Shown one piece after another: positions 42,962-52,100 of a stretch of 64,000 bases of DNA. The position numbers and the translations under genes are program-made. This stretch comes from JARYLZ01 sp964388275 (GTDB lineage Bacteria > Bacteroidota > Ignavibacteria > SZUA-365): positions 62,001 to 126,000 of the forward strand of contig CAYLZD010000001.1 in assembly GCA_964388275.1 (NCBI GenBank). The letters are read 5' to 3'. Under the pieces are notes generated by a model. It searched no databases. It worked only from the letters and a program-made list of their open reading frames with translations, and had not been told where the DNA came from. How positions within the stretch are numbered: the first letter of the stretch is position 1; every line of letters starts with the position of its first letter.

Positions 42962-43821
42962 GGGTATTCGCCCACGCCAAGATAAACCTCGGTCTTCACA
43001 TCTTGCGAAGAAGAGAAGACGGTTATCACGAGATCGAAACGGTCTTTCATCGCGTCGCTCCGTCGGATGAAATCATCCTGAGCGGAATGGAACGCGGAAT
43101 TGAGCTGACTACCGACGCTCCCGACCTTCCGACGGATCGGTGGAATCTCTGCGTAGCCGCGGCTGAAGCTTTCGTCGAGACGTTCGACTGCGAGGGCGGA
43201 GTGCGGATTGAACTGAAGAAGAGCATACCGTCCGGCGCAGGACTAGGCGGCGGAAGTTCAGACGCTGCCGCAGTTCTCCTCGCATTGCCCGGCTTGCTCG
43301 GCGCCCCGGCGTCTGAGATGGAGCTCTTCGCAATCGGCGCAACTCTGGGATCTGACGTCCCATATTTCCTCCGCGGAGGCAGCGCACTGGGAAAAGGACG
43401 CGGCGAGCTCCTGCGGCACTTCGATCTCGACATCCCCCGATGGATAGTTCTCGTCACACCCGAGTGCAAGGTATCGACCGCATGGGCGTATTCGAACACG
43501 ACGTTCTCTCAAGCTTCTCAAGGAATCGATACGACCGCGGTGTCTGCCTGTTTGAGAAACGAGCCGCGCGGCTTGAAGGAGCTGTTGCGGAACGATCTCG
43601 AGCCGGTCGTATTCGCTGCTTATCCTGAAGTACGGACCATCAAGGAGAAAATGTACGAAATGAACGCTGATTTCTCCCTGATGAGCGGAAGCGGTTCATC
43701 CGTTTACGGGATTTTCGGCGATCGCGAGCATGCCATGAAATGCGCGGATCATTTCAGTCGGAACTGTTTCGCCAGTGTCACGCCGCCCTCCTTTAATCCT
43801 CTGCCGGCCCGGAGGTCCTAG
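42958..43821 (+). CDS. ispE: 4-diphosphocytidyl-2-C-methyl-D-erythritol kinase
   Basis: This is the fourth step of the MEP pathway, a GHMP kinase. It has 287 residues. The N-terminal FAHAKINLGLHILRRREDGYHEIETVF holds the catalytic/substrate residues (AKINLGL key), the ATP loop is PSGAGLGGGSSDAA, and the third GHMP motif is LMSGSGSSVYGIF. The ATG overlaps the oxidoreductase stop as ATGA. ispF is at 24016-24504, so the two pathway genes are unlinked in this genome. Confidence 0.95.
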   Translation: MRVFAHAKINLGLHILRRREDGYHEIETVFHRVAPSDEIILSGMERGIELTTDAPDLPTDRWNLCVAAAEAFVETFDCEGGVRIELKKSIPSGAGLGGGSSDAAAVLLALPGLLGAPASEMELFAIGATLGSDVPYFLRGGSALGKGRGELLRHFDLDIPRWIVLVTPECKVSTAWAYSNTTFSQASQGIDTTAVSACLRNEPRGLKELLRNDLEPVVFAAYPEVRTIKEKMYEMNADFSLMSGSGSSVYGIFGDREHAMKCADHFSRNCFASVTPPSFNPLPARRS

Positions 43822-43963
43822 CCTGACGGCGGAAAACCTTCACAGAATTCATGATCCGGATTTTTGACCCGTTCGATCCAATAAAAATGTCAGGATTCTC
43901 CATTAAAAAACGTCATTCATTAGTGATTAGATGGAAACGCCTGCAAGTATGGAAGGTCTTTGA

Positions 43964-44992
43964 ATGCATACATTGTCCACCAGCCGTATAATGCCTCTGT
44001 TAGTGTTCGGCGTGTCGCTGTTCATGTTCTCGGGGTGTACGAACGAACCCGAGGCGGAGGACACGATACATCACTACAATCCGATGTGGTCTGCCGACGG
44101 CGCCTGGCTCGCAGCCGGTTACGAGCACATTCCCGCCGGCCGATCCCAGGATGGCGACGCAATCCGAGCCCTCAACCTTGTCACACTGAAGGTCGACGGC
44201 GCCGCGTCTCCCGAGGCATACTCGGTCCCTGGAATGTCGCCGAGAGACCGTTTCAGCTTTGTTCCTGATCTGGAAGCCGTGATTGCGGCGGCGACGGGGA
44301 ATGGACTCGTGTTCGCGGATATGCAGGGCAGAAGCATGGGAACGCTTTCGACGCCCGGATTGCCGGTACGCCCATCGTGTTTTTCATTCGATGAGTCGGG
44401 CGCTTCCTACGTCTGGGCTGGCAACGAAGACGGACGCGTGCGGGTGGGCAGGGCGACGTATCAGAGCGAACCATGGTCACCTTTGTCCGTCACCACGCTT
44501 ATCGACAGCCTGACGGGCGCCGGGATTTCGGACGTTTTAGCCGTCGACGCCGCCTCCTTTGCCGCCAGATTCTCCGACGGGACGGTAGTGCAGTACGCTT
44601 ACGACGGCAGGGAACTAGCCCGTTTTCAACTGCTTCCGAAAAACGACGCGGATTCCTGGTTGAACCGCTTGCACTTGTACCGGTCAGGAAACAGGAACTA
44701 TCTCTACGCCGTCGACGACAGCGGTATTGTATCCCTTGACCTGTCGGCGAAGAAAGCGACACTGCTCGTGAAAGGCAACGTCCGAGGTTTCACCGTGAGC
44801 AGCGCCTCGCACCGCATGTTTTTCGCAACGAGCACCGGCGACATATGGTGCGCGTTGTTCGACGGCTCTCCCCTGTTCCGCGTTCCCCAGCACAGCATGC
44901 CCAATTGGTCGCCGAACGGCACCTGGTACGCCGCGGTCGGCGCCGTCTCCCGCAACAGGGACACTCTGAGCGTCAAGAAGCTAGGCGGGTGA
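43964..44992 (+). CDS. Lipoprotein with WD40/TolB-like propeller repeats
   Basis: This 342-residue exported lipoprotein has a lipobox FMFSGC with Cys near residue 25. The body shows repeated S.DG.WLA, SFDESGASYVWAG and NWSPNGTWYAAVG segments typical of beta-propeller blades of the TolB or WD40-like kind. I cannot assign a function. The 142-bp upstream gap carries no convincing promoter. Its TGA is directly followed by the TAA of the convergent protease gene with no spacer. Confidence 0.75.
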   Translation: MHTLSTSRIMPLLVFGVSLFMFSGCTNEPEAEDTIHHYNPMWSADGAWLAAGYEHIPAGRSQDGDAIRALNLVTLKVDGAASPEAYSVPGMSPRDRFSFVPDLEAVIAAATGNGLVFADMQGRSMGTLSTPGLPVRPSCFSFDESGASYVWAGNEDGRVRVGRATYQSEPWSPLSVTTLIDSLTGAGISDVLAVDAASFAARFSDGTVVQYAYDGRELARFQLLPKNDADSWLNRLHLYRSGNRNYLYAVDDSGIVSLDLSAKKATLLVKGNVRGFTVSSASHRMFFATSTGDIWCALFDGSPLFRVPQHSMPNWSPNGTWYAAVGAVSRNRDTLSVKKLGG

Positions 44993-47341
44993 TTATCGAT
45001 CCCGGCCGGAAGTTTGCGGAGTCGCTTGTCCGGATTTCCATTCACAACGCTCGATCCAATCCCGGGCTCTCAATTTCGACATTTCAACATCGGCGGCTTT
45101 CTCGGCTTCACGGAACCGTTGCGCGGCATTTTCGATATATCCGCTTCCATACAGCAGTCTTCCCGCCTGCATCAGTCTGTCGTAGTGTAAAATTCCGCCC
45201 TTGATTCCGAGAAGCAACCGGACGGCTTGTCCGGGATCGGTATCCATCAATCGACGCGCATAGAGCAGCCGAACGACAACTTCCCCGCTGTCCATGGCGA
45301 AAGCCGCGGCGAGCTTCGAACTGTCCAGCCTTTCGCCTGGGTTCCGGCGGATATTCGCGGATTCACAGCGGAAAACGGACTGAAGAAGCCCTCCGACACG
45401 GCGATTGCGGAGCGACGCAAGTTTCAGGCGGGCATTTCTCCCGAGTATCCCGTCGAAGCGCTCATCGAGTATCCTCCTGTAACATGAATCGGCGAGCACC
45501 GTCGCTCCCGTTTGCCACGCAGCGTCGCCATAGCTCAGAAACAGCGGAAAAAGCGAGGTTCTCCTTCTATTGTCGGACAGCGTTTTCCGGCAGTAATGAA
45601 GCAGATCCTCCCATCGGCCGGCGGCTGCGAGCGCCGAGGCGCAACCGAAAACAGCCGCGGAATTCGGCGCCATGGAATCCGAAGACGCATAAAGCAGCGC
45701 GGCGGATCCGGGATCGCCATCCTCCAGCATGCGGCCCGCTTCCCTGTTCATTTCCCTGACCACCCTGGGACAGGTTTTCATGATAAGGGACCTGCGTTCA
45801 AACATGTATCGGATCAAGGTACTGTCGGGGAGGATTCTCTGCACACCATCCAAGAAGATGTGCCAACCGTTCTCCAAAGCCGGCAGCGAAACTCCGGCGC
45901 CTCCCTCCAAGTCATCTCGAGAATACGCATCGATCATGGCCCCGATCCCGAACGCGTCAATGTACCAGCGACAGAAAGATCCGGCGGCCACATAGCCCGA
46001 CGAAGCGGCGCCGGTCAGGAAGCCGCGGGTCGTAATGAAACTGCGCAGTGGCGGTAAAAGGCCCTCGTGTTTCATTCCGGCCGCGAGTTGATGCAGAGTT
46101 CGGTCTCCGTAATCCCATTCGACCGCCATGGCCAGTCCCTCCGTCAAACCAAAATAGTGGAATACAGGAGCGCGAAAAGGCGCAGGACCGAAGCTACCGG
46201 CCACGACATGCACAAGTTCATGTTTGAGCGCGCCGTCGAGGCCGTCTTGTGAAAGATGCATTTCACCGGCCCAGGGCCGAGCTATCTGAGAAGATTCGGT
46301 TCCGAGCAGACGGCGTTTCGTTTCAATATCAGGATATATCCATGAAACTATGAGACCCTCCCATTTAACTCCCAACTCGCGCGTGATCTGATGCAACCTG
46401 AATTCGTGTTCTTCCCCGACTTCCCTTATCCGATCGGCGCCGAGTGAAGCGCTGTCATAATGAATAATGAAATTTCGAGTCCTGTGCCGCGAGCCCAGCA
46501 CGGACGCCGCATGAGCCGGGCTGTTGGAGAAACCGAGCTGATCGCTGAAGTAAATTCCGCCGGCGAGCAGCAGCGAGGAGAACATGAAGATGCCGACGAT
46601 GGAGACTCGCCGCTTGAGCGAGGCATTGAATCCAGGTCCCAGCGCAAACGCGGCGGAAAGGAACAGAAGGCAATAAGCCGCTGTGGATGCGCGATAAATA
46701 AGAAGCGTCGGGAACTGTGGCTGCGCCTCGTCCCAGGAAAAACCAACGAAGACGCCGAACAAGTGGTTATAGGCATACAGCTGAGGACGAGATACCACCT
46801 GAAGGACGGGGTGCGCGAGCAGAAGCAGAATCGCGCAGTAGTATGCCGCATAGGCCCCCCACCCCCTGAAGAGTTTCGATACCAGGACCGCCAGAGACGT
46901 TGCGAAACAAACCGTTACTGCAGGGATGAGAAGGAACATTAAAACGCCGTACGCCAGCGAACAATTCCGGACGAAAAATGAATTGAGCATCAGAACGACA
47001 ACCGGAATCAGGAGCAGTAAGGCATGAGTCCATCCGGAGGCGAGCGCGAGTCGAACGAACGAGAAAAAATCCGATATAGTTGTCGATTTCGACACAAGCT
47101 TCATATGCGGGATCGAGTACCATCCGGCTGCAAGGGCCGCCGTCAAACCGAAGAGAGCCGCTGATTCATACCCCAGCGTATCGAGCATCGGAGTATTAGC
47201 CGCGAGCACGGCGAGCGCCGCATAGCCGGAGGCAAGAATCCAAGATCGGCGTTCCTTCATCAGTGAAATCATGACCGGAAAATACGAAAGTGACAATATT
47301 TTGACACCCTCCGTGAAAATCGTTGATATTTGCTTCCGCAT
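44993..47341 (-). CDS. Polytopic membrane protein with HExxH metallopeptidase domain and TPR-like tail
   Basis: This 782-residue protein (from the ATG at 47341; Mets at 47272 and 47260 are alternatives) has about seven membrane helices in residues 30-270. A soluble peptidase MA-like domain follows, with the zinc motif HELVH (H374-H378) and a downstream Glu 23 residues later (FGLTEG, E401), the gluzincin arrangement. Residues from about 520 are helical and TPR-like (AAVFGCASALAAAGRWEDLL, RLLYGSGYIENAAQRFREAEKA). The protease may act on surface or periplasmic substrates, but none can be named. It is divergent from plsY with overlapping promoters. Confidence 0.75.
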   Translation of the reverse strand: MRKQISTIFTEGVKILSLSYFPVMISLMKERRSWILASGYAALAVLAANTPMLDTLGYESAALFGLTAALAAGWYSIPHMKLVSKSTTISDFFSFVRLALASGWTHALLLLIPVVVLMLNSFFVRNCSLAYGVLMFLLIPAVTVCFATSLAVLVSKLFRGWGAYAAYYCAILLLLAHPVLQVVSRPQLYAYNHLFGVFVGFSWDEAQPQFPTLLIYRASTAAYCLLFLSAAFALGPGFNASLKRRVSIVGIFMFSSLLLAGGIYFSDQLGFSNSPAHAASVLGSRHRTRNFIIHYDSASLGADRIREVGEEHEFRLHQITRELGVKWEGLIVSWIYPDIETKRRLLGTESSQIARPWAGEMHLSQDGLDGALKHELVHVVAGSFGPAPFRAPVFHYFGLTEGLAMAVEWDYGDRTLHQLAAGMKHEGLLPPLRSFITTRGFLTGAASSGYVAAGSFCRWYIDAFGIGAMIDAYSRDDLEGGAGVSLPALENGWHIFLDGVQRILPDSTLIRYMFERRSLIMKTCPRVVREMNREAGRMLEDGDPGSAALLYASSDSMAPNSAAVFGCASALAAAGRWEDLLHYCRKTLSDNRRRTSLFPLFLSYGDAAWQTGATVLADSCYRRILDERFDGILGRNARLKLASLRNRRVGGLLQSVFRCESANIRRNPGERLDSSKLAAAFAMDSGEVVVRLLYARRLMDTDPGQAVRLLLGIKGGILHYDRLMQAGRLLYGSGYIENAAQRFREAEKAADVEMSKLRARDWIERCEWKSGQATPQTSGRDR

Positions 47342-47351
47342 CAGATATATT
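47323..47351 (+). promoter_or_regulatory. Sigma70-like promoter for plsY-gpsA
   Basis: TTGATA (47323-47328), 17 bp, TATATT (47346-47351). The predicted start near 47358 leaves about 31 bases to the plsY ATG. A TTGACA at 47301-47306 with TGATAT 17 bp further on could be a second, upstream promoter. Confidence 0.5.
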
Positions 47352-47357
47352 GCATTG

Positions 47358-47363
47358 ATTATA
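47358..47363 (-). promoter_or_regulatory. TATAAT box for the divergent membrane protease gene
   Basis: A perfect minus-strand TATAAT at 47363-47358, 16 bases before the ATG at 47341, with a poor -35. It lies right beside the plsY -10 box, so polymerases on the two strands would compete. Confidence 0.3.
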
Positions 47364-47388
47364 GTTTATCGAACACAAACCGGCATCC

Positions 47389-48090
47389 ATGTATCTCTTA
47401 AGTCTCATCATCATCCTCAGCTATCTAATCGGTTCGATACCGACCGGATTCATAATCGCCCGCAAGGTCAAGGGCATAGACATACGCACGCAGGGAAGCG
47501 GCAACATCGGCAGCACGAACGCGATGCGGATTCTGGGATGGAAATGGGGCGCGGTCGTGCAATTGGGCGATCTTGTCAAAGGCCTGTTCGCGGTGCTTGT
47601 CATCGCCCGGCTTCATTACGGGGACTTCCCTTTCAATAACAGAACCCCGTTCGACGAATACACGGTGGTACAGATCATAGCAGGAATCTCGGCGGTAGTC
47701 GGACACATTTTTTCTGTGTTTCTGAATTTCCGCGGCGGCAAGGGTATAAACACGGCAGCCGGCATGCTGGTCGGTATCGCGCCGGTCGATATCACCGTGG
47801 CCGTAGGAGTATTTCTCCTGGTGCTTTTCAGCACGGGTTACGTTTCACTCGGCTCGATCAGCGGCGCCACCGCCTTTCCTACCACGATGTTCCTGCGATT
47901 CAATGTGCTGGGTGTGGACATACCCAGCTATCACACGCTGATTTTGTTCAGCATCGGACTTGCGCTGCTTCTGATATACGCGCACAGAGCGAACATACTG
48001 CGCCTTCTGCGAGGCCAGGAGAATCGCTTCAACAAACTGCGCATATTCGGAAAAATCATGGGCAGATCGGTGCGATCCTTCATTTTCTGA
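47389..48090 (+). CDS. plsY: Glycerol-3-phosphate acyltransferase PlsY
   Basis: This inner-membrane enzyme makes lysophosphatidic acid from acyl-phosphate and glycerol-3-phosphate. It has 233 residues with about five membrane helices. The three conserved loops are seen: SIPTGFIIARKVKGIDIRTQGSGNIGSTNAMR (key GSGNIGSTN), the central FRGGKGINTAAG, and the third loop with HRANILRLLRGQENR. gpsA follows after 62 bp and supplies its co-substrate glycerol-3-phosphate, a logical pair. plsX is not in the window. Confidence 0.95.
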   Translation: MYLLSLIIILSYLIGSIPTGFIIARKVKGIDIRTQGSGNIGSTNAMRILGWKWGAVVQLGDLVKGLFAVLVIARLHYGDFPFNNRTPFDEYTVVQIIAGISAVVGHIFSVFLNFRGGKGINTAAGMLVGIAPVDITVAVGVFLLVLFSTGYVSLGSISGATAFPTTMFLRFNVLGVDIPSYHTLILFSIGLALLLIYAHRANILRLLRGQENRFNKLRIFGKIMGRSVRSFIF

Positions 48091-48152
48091 CTACCGCCCG
48101 CCGGCTGCGGGCGCGACGCAACAAAACAGCCTCCTCTGACCGGACGAATGGC

Positions 48153-49154
48153 ATGAGAATCGGAGTCATAGGCGCAGGGAGCTGGGGCACCACGCTTGCC
48201 GTCCTGCTCAGCGAGAATTCCCACGAGACGACTCTTTGGAGCATCTCGGAAGACGATGTCCATATTATGCGCTCCACCCGCAGGAACGGCCATTTCCTGC
48301 CGGAACTCGCGCTCCCCGAACGGCTCGAGATAACGTCATCGGTTTCCGAAACGGCGTCAGACAAGGATATGCTTGTGTTAGCAACACCGGCTCAATATCT
48401 GAGAAACACACTCCGTCTCGCCGCACCCTTCATGTCCGCGACGGCAATAATAGTCAATGTCGCCAAGGGCATTGAAGAGAACACTCTCTTTAGAATGTCG
48501 CAGGTCGTGGAGGACGTGCTGCCCCGGCGCGAACCCGGCCTGTACTCAGTGTTATCGGGTCCGAGCCATGCCGAGGAAGTCAGCGTTCGGAAAGCGACTT
48601 CCGTTGTTGCAGCGTCCGTAGATCCGAACACGGCCCTTGCGGTGCAGAAAGCTTTCATGACGCCGTATTTCAGGGTTTATGGAAGCTCGGACGTAATCGG
48701 CGTCGAACTCGGAGGATCGGTGAAAAATGTGATCGCGATAGGCGCCGGCATCTGCGACGGAGCGGGATTCGGCGACAACACGAAAGCCGCCCTCATAACA
48801 CGCGGCATCGCCGAGATTCGACGCCTTGGAATATCGCTCGGCGCCGATCCCCACACTTTCGCCGGTCTTTCAGGCCTGGGTGATCTGATAGTCACGACGA
48901 TGAGCAGACACAGCAGGAACCGTCATGTCGGCGAGCAACTGGGCATGGGGCTTCCGCTGTCCGACGTGCTCTCGTCCATGTCAATGGTCGCCGAAGGAGT
49001 CGCGACCACCAGATCCGCCCTCCAACTGGGGCGGAGCCAGGCAGTGGAGATGCCGATCACGGAACAGGTGTACAGGGTACTTTTCGAGGGTTTGGAAATC
49101 ACGAACGCGCTCGAGGAACTGATGACGCGTCAAGCCAGGGACGAGACATGGTGA
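48153..49154 (+). CDS. gpsA: NAD(P)-dependent glycerol-3-phosphate dehydrogenase
   Basis: This enzyme reduces dihydroxyacetone phosphate to sn-glycerol-3-phosphate for phospholipids. It has 333 residues: the Rossmann motif GVIGAGSWGTTLAVLL, VNVAKGIEE, LSGPSHAEEV, and the catalytic Lys in the segment ELGGSVKNVIAIGAGICDGAGFGDNTKAALITRG (key GGSVKNV and GDNTKAALITRG). AGLSGLGDLIVT follows. It precedes and overlaps by seven bases the large kinase/sigma54 regulator gene, so the regulator is probably cotranscribed with phospholipid synthesis. Confidence 0.96.
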   Translation: MRIGVIGAGSWGTTLAVLLSENSHETTLWSISEDDVHIMRSTRRNGHFLPELALPERLEITSSVSETASDKDMLVLATPAQYLRNTLRLAAPFMSATAIIVNVAKGIEENTLFRMSQVVEDVLPRREPGLYSVLSGPSHAEEVSVRKATSVVAASVDPNTALAVQKAFMTPYFRVYGSSDVIGVELGGSVKNVIAIGAGICDGAGFGDNTKAALITRGIAEIRRLGISLGADPHTFAGLSGLGDLIVTTMSRHSRNRHVGEQLGMGLPLSDVLSSMSMVAEGVATTRSALQLGRSQAVEMPITEQVYRVLFEGLEITNALEELMTRQARDETW

Positions 49155-52100
49155 GCAACGAGGCGGAGCGGGGCGGCTTTCCGACCGTTCCCGGTTATGA
49201 CCTTCTCGCCTCCGCCGGCAGCGGAGGGACTGCCGATGTATTCAAGGCCCGCAGAATCTCCGACGGTGCCGAGGTCGCGGTGAAAGTTCTCCGCATGGAT
49301 CGTGACGACGCGGAACCGATACGCAACGAATTCGCAGTTCTAAGCGCCTTGAGCCATCCAAACATTATCGAAGCGCTGGATTTTGGTTTTCTGGCCGACG
49401 GGCGGCCGTACGCCGTTTTTCCGTGGATGGAAGCCGCTCATCCCGACGCATCCTGCTTCAGGGATTCCGCGGGTTGGTTTACGGCCGGTCTTTTCGCCTC
49501 CGCGGCCCGGCAGATCGCCACGGCTCTCGGCGCGGCGCACTCGCGGAACATCGTGCACGGGGATTTGAAACCGGAAAACATTTTTATACGCTTCGAAGAC
49601 GGAAATCCGGTGGTACTGCTCGCCGATTTCGGTTTCAGCAGGGTTGCATCGGATCAGACCGTTAGTTTAAGCGGCACGGCGGAATACATAGCGCCCGAAC
49701 TCCTGCGCGGCGCGCCGCCGGATCAGGGGAGCGATCTGTACGCGCTGGGATGCATTCTGCACGAATTCCTTACAGGATCTCCCCCATTCACCGGCGCCAA
49801 TCCCAGGGAAGTATTCGAAAAACATCTTTCGGGGTCTCCGCCTGAGATCCCTGCTTCCGACGGAATTCCGGATGAATTCATCCTATGGACGCGAACACTC
49901 CTGGAAAAGGATCCCGCTCTCCGCTACAGAACAGCGGCGCAGCTGAAGGACGACATAGACCTGTTTCTCGGAGAATCCGGGATCACCAGCGATTCGGAGC
50001 CGCCTCCTTTCGCATTTCCCGAGATTCAGCGTCAGGTCGAAAGAGCGAAGCTGCTCGAGATCTGGAGCGCCTCCGGCGGGTCGGCCATATCGGCGGTTAT
50101 CGACGGCCCGAGAGGCGCGGGAAAAACCTCCATGCTGCGCAATCTCAGAGCGCGTATGCTGCTCGACGGCGCATCCGTTGAGACGGCGGTTCCACGCAAC
50201 GGCGACCCTCCTTTCAGGCCGGTGCTCGATGTGCTCCGCAGAATCCGGCACGACGCGCTCGAGGGCGAACAGAGGGAGCGGGCCGCCGCCATAGCGGCCG
50301 TGTTCGGCGACGCGTTCCAGGGAGCGCGGCTGCCCGAGCCGCCGCCGCTGCCCGCGGACGCCGAGAAACTGCGTCTGTTTCACGCGGCCTCCTCGTTGCT
50401 GACGGAGGCCTCGGGTTTGAACGCGCTGATGATCGATGACGCCGATCACGCCGATTCTTTCACGCGCGAATTCATACCATTTCTCCTCGCGCATATGTCG
50501 GCGAACTCCGGCACGGGATTTTTTCTGCTGCTTACAGCGGAGGAAGCCGATCCAGAGTGGGACAAGCACACGGCGGCAAGAGTCACACTGCCGGCTTTTT
50601 CCAGGGAAGCGGTCGACACCGCGCTGTCGAAACTGCTGAAGATACGCATACCGCAATCGTTCCTCTCGGTGGCGATGCGCCTCTCGGAAGGACTGCCCGG
50701 CCGAATCGTGGAATTTCTCGAGTTTTGCCGTGGAGATGGCATACTGGCGCGCAGCGGCGGCGCTTGGATGATCCATGAAAGAGAGAACCTTGCGGCGGCA
50801 TTCCCCGCATCCGCAGAGGACGCATTCAAGCGCAAACTCGATCGGCTCCGTGCCGGCGACAGAGAACTGCTGACCGCAGCGGCCTTGACGCCCGTGCCCG
50901 TGCCCGTCCGGACGCTTCAACATGTGCTCCGGCTTCCTCCCCTCGATTTCGCTGAAGCGTTGTCCCGTTTGAGAGAAGGCGGATTTATCGAGCTCGATTC
51001 GGATGTCATCTCCCCCCTGCATCCCATACTCTCGCGCCTACTCACGACCGACGAAAACCGGTCGGTAACCTATCATGACAGGTACCTGGAGTGGCACTCC
51101 GCCCGAAGAGAGGATGAAAGGGATATTTTCGCCACGGCACATCATGCTGCGGCCTCATCGTCGCGCGAAGCATCGCCACCGCTCCTTTACGACGCCGCCG
51201 TGCGGAGCCGGCGTCTTTTCGACTATCGAACCGCCGGACGCCTGCTCGAGAAGGCGCTCGAAATCGTACGGGACCCTGGAAAAAGCGACGAGCGTTTCGA
51301 ACTGCTCAGCGCTATGTGCGAAATCTCGAATCTTCTCGGCAACAGAAACGAGGAAGAGGAGCATCTGGAAGAGATGCTGGTTCTGGCCGCCCGCTCGGGT
51401 TCGCCCGAGAAGCTGTCGGCGGTATACCGCAGGCAGACGGAGTACCACCTGGCAGTCGGCGAATTCGAACGCGCGAGGAAAAGCGCCGAGAAGGCACTCG
51501 CGCATTGCGAGCAGGCGGGCGACAAGGCGTGCATCGCCTGGTGCCATCGAAAAATCGGTTTCGCCGACTACCGCACCAAGCCCAACGCGAGTGTAATCGG
51601 ACATTACGAGAAAGCCATTGACGCTTACAGGACCGGGATGGATCTGTCGGCGGAAGCGGACACGTTGGTCGATATCGGACTGGTCTACTATTCGATACTC
51701 GACGATCCCGAGCGGTCCATTGAGCACTTCGATCGCGCGAGGTCTTTATTCGAGAGCACCGGCGACAAACGCGGGCTGATACGAGCGGACGGCAACGCTG
51801 GCGCGCAGCTTTACGCGCTCGGCGAATATGAGAGCGCTCTCGAATGCCACAAAAGGGCGCATTCGATCGCGCGGGAAACCGGCGACAGGCGATTCCTGGC
51901 TACAAGTCTCGGCTCGATGGGGCAATGCGAGCTCGCCCTGGCCCGATACTCGGACGCGTGGTCGCATATGCAGGAAGAACTCAGAATCGCCCGCGAGATA
52001 CGGGACACGTGGCTGCAGGAACTCTGCCTCGAGAATCTCGGCGAGTTGTATCTGGTGCTGGGCGCCTATGATCGATCGATCGAGTCCTATGGACAGGCTC

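Noticed and set aside
49883..51022. 379-codon open frame on the minus strand
   Set aside because: Antisense to the kinase/sigma54 gene, whose motifs are continuous through this region.
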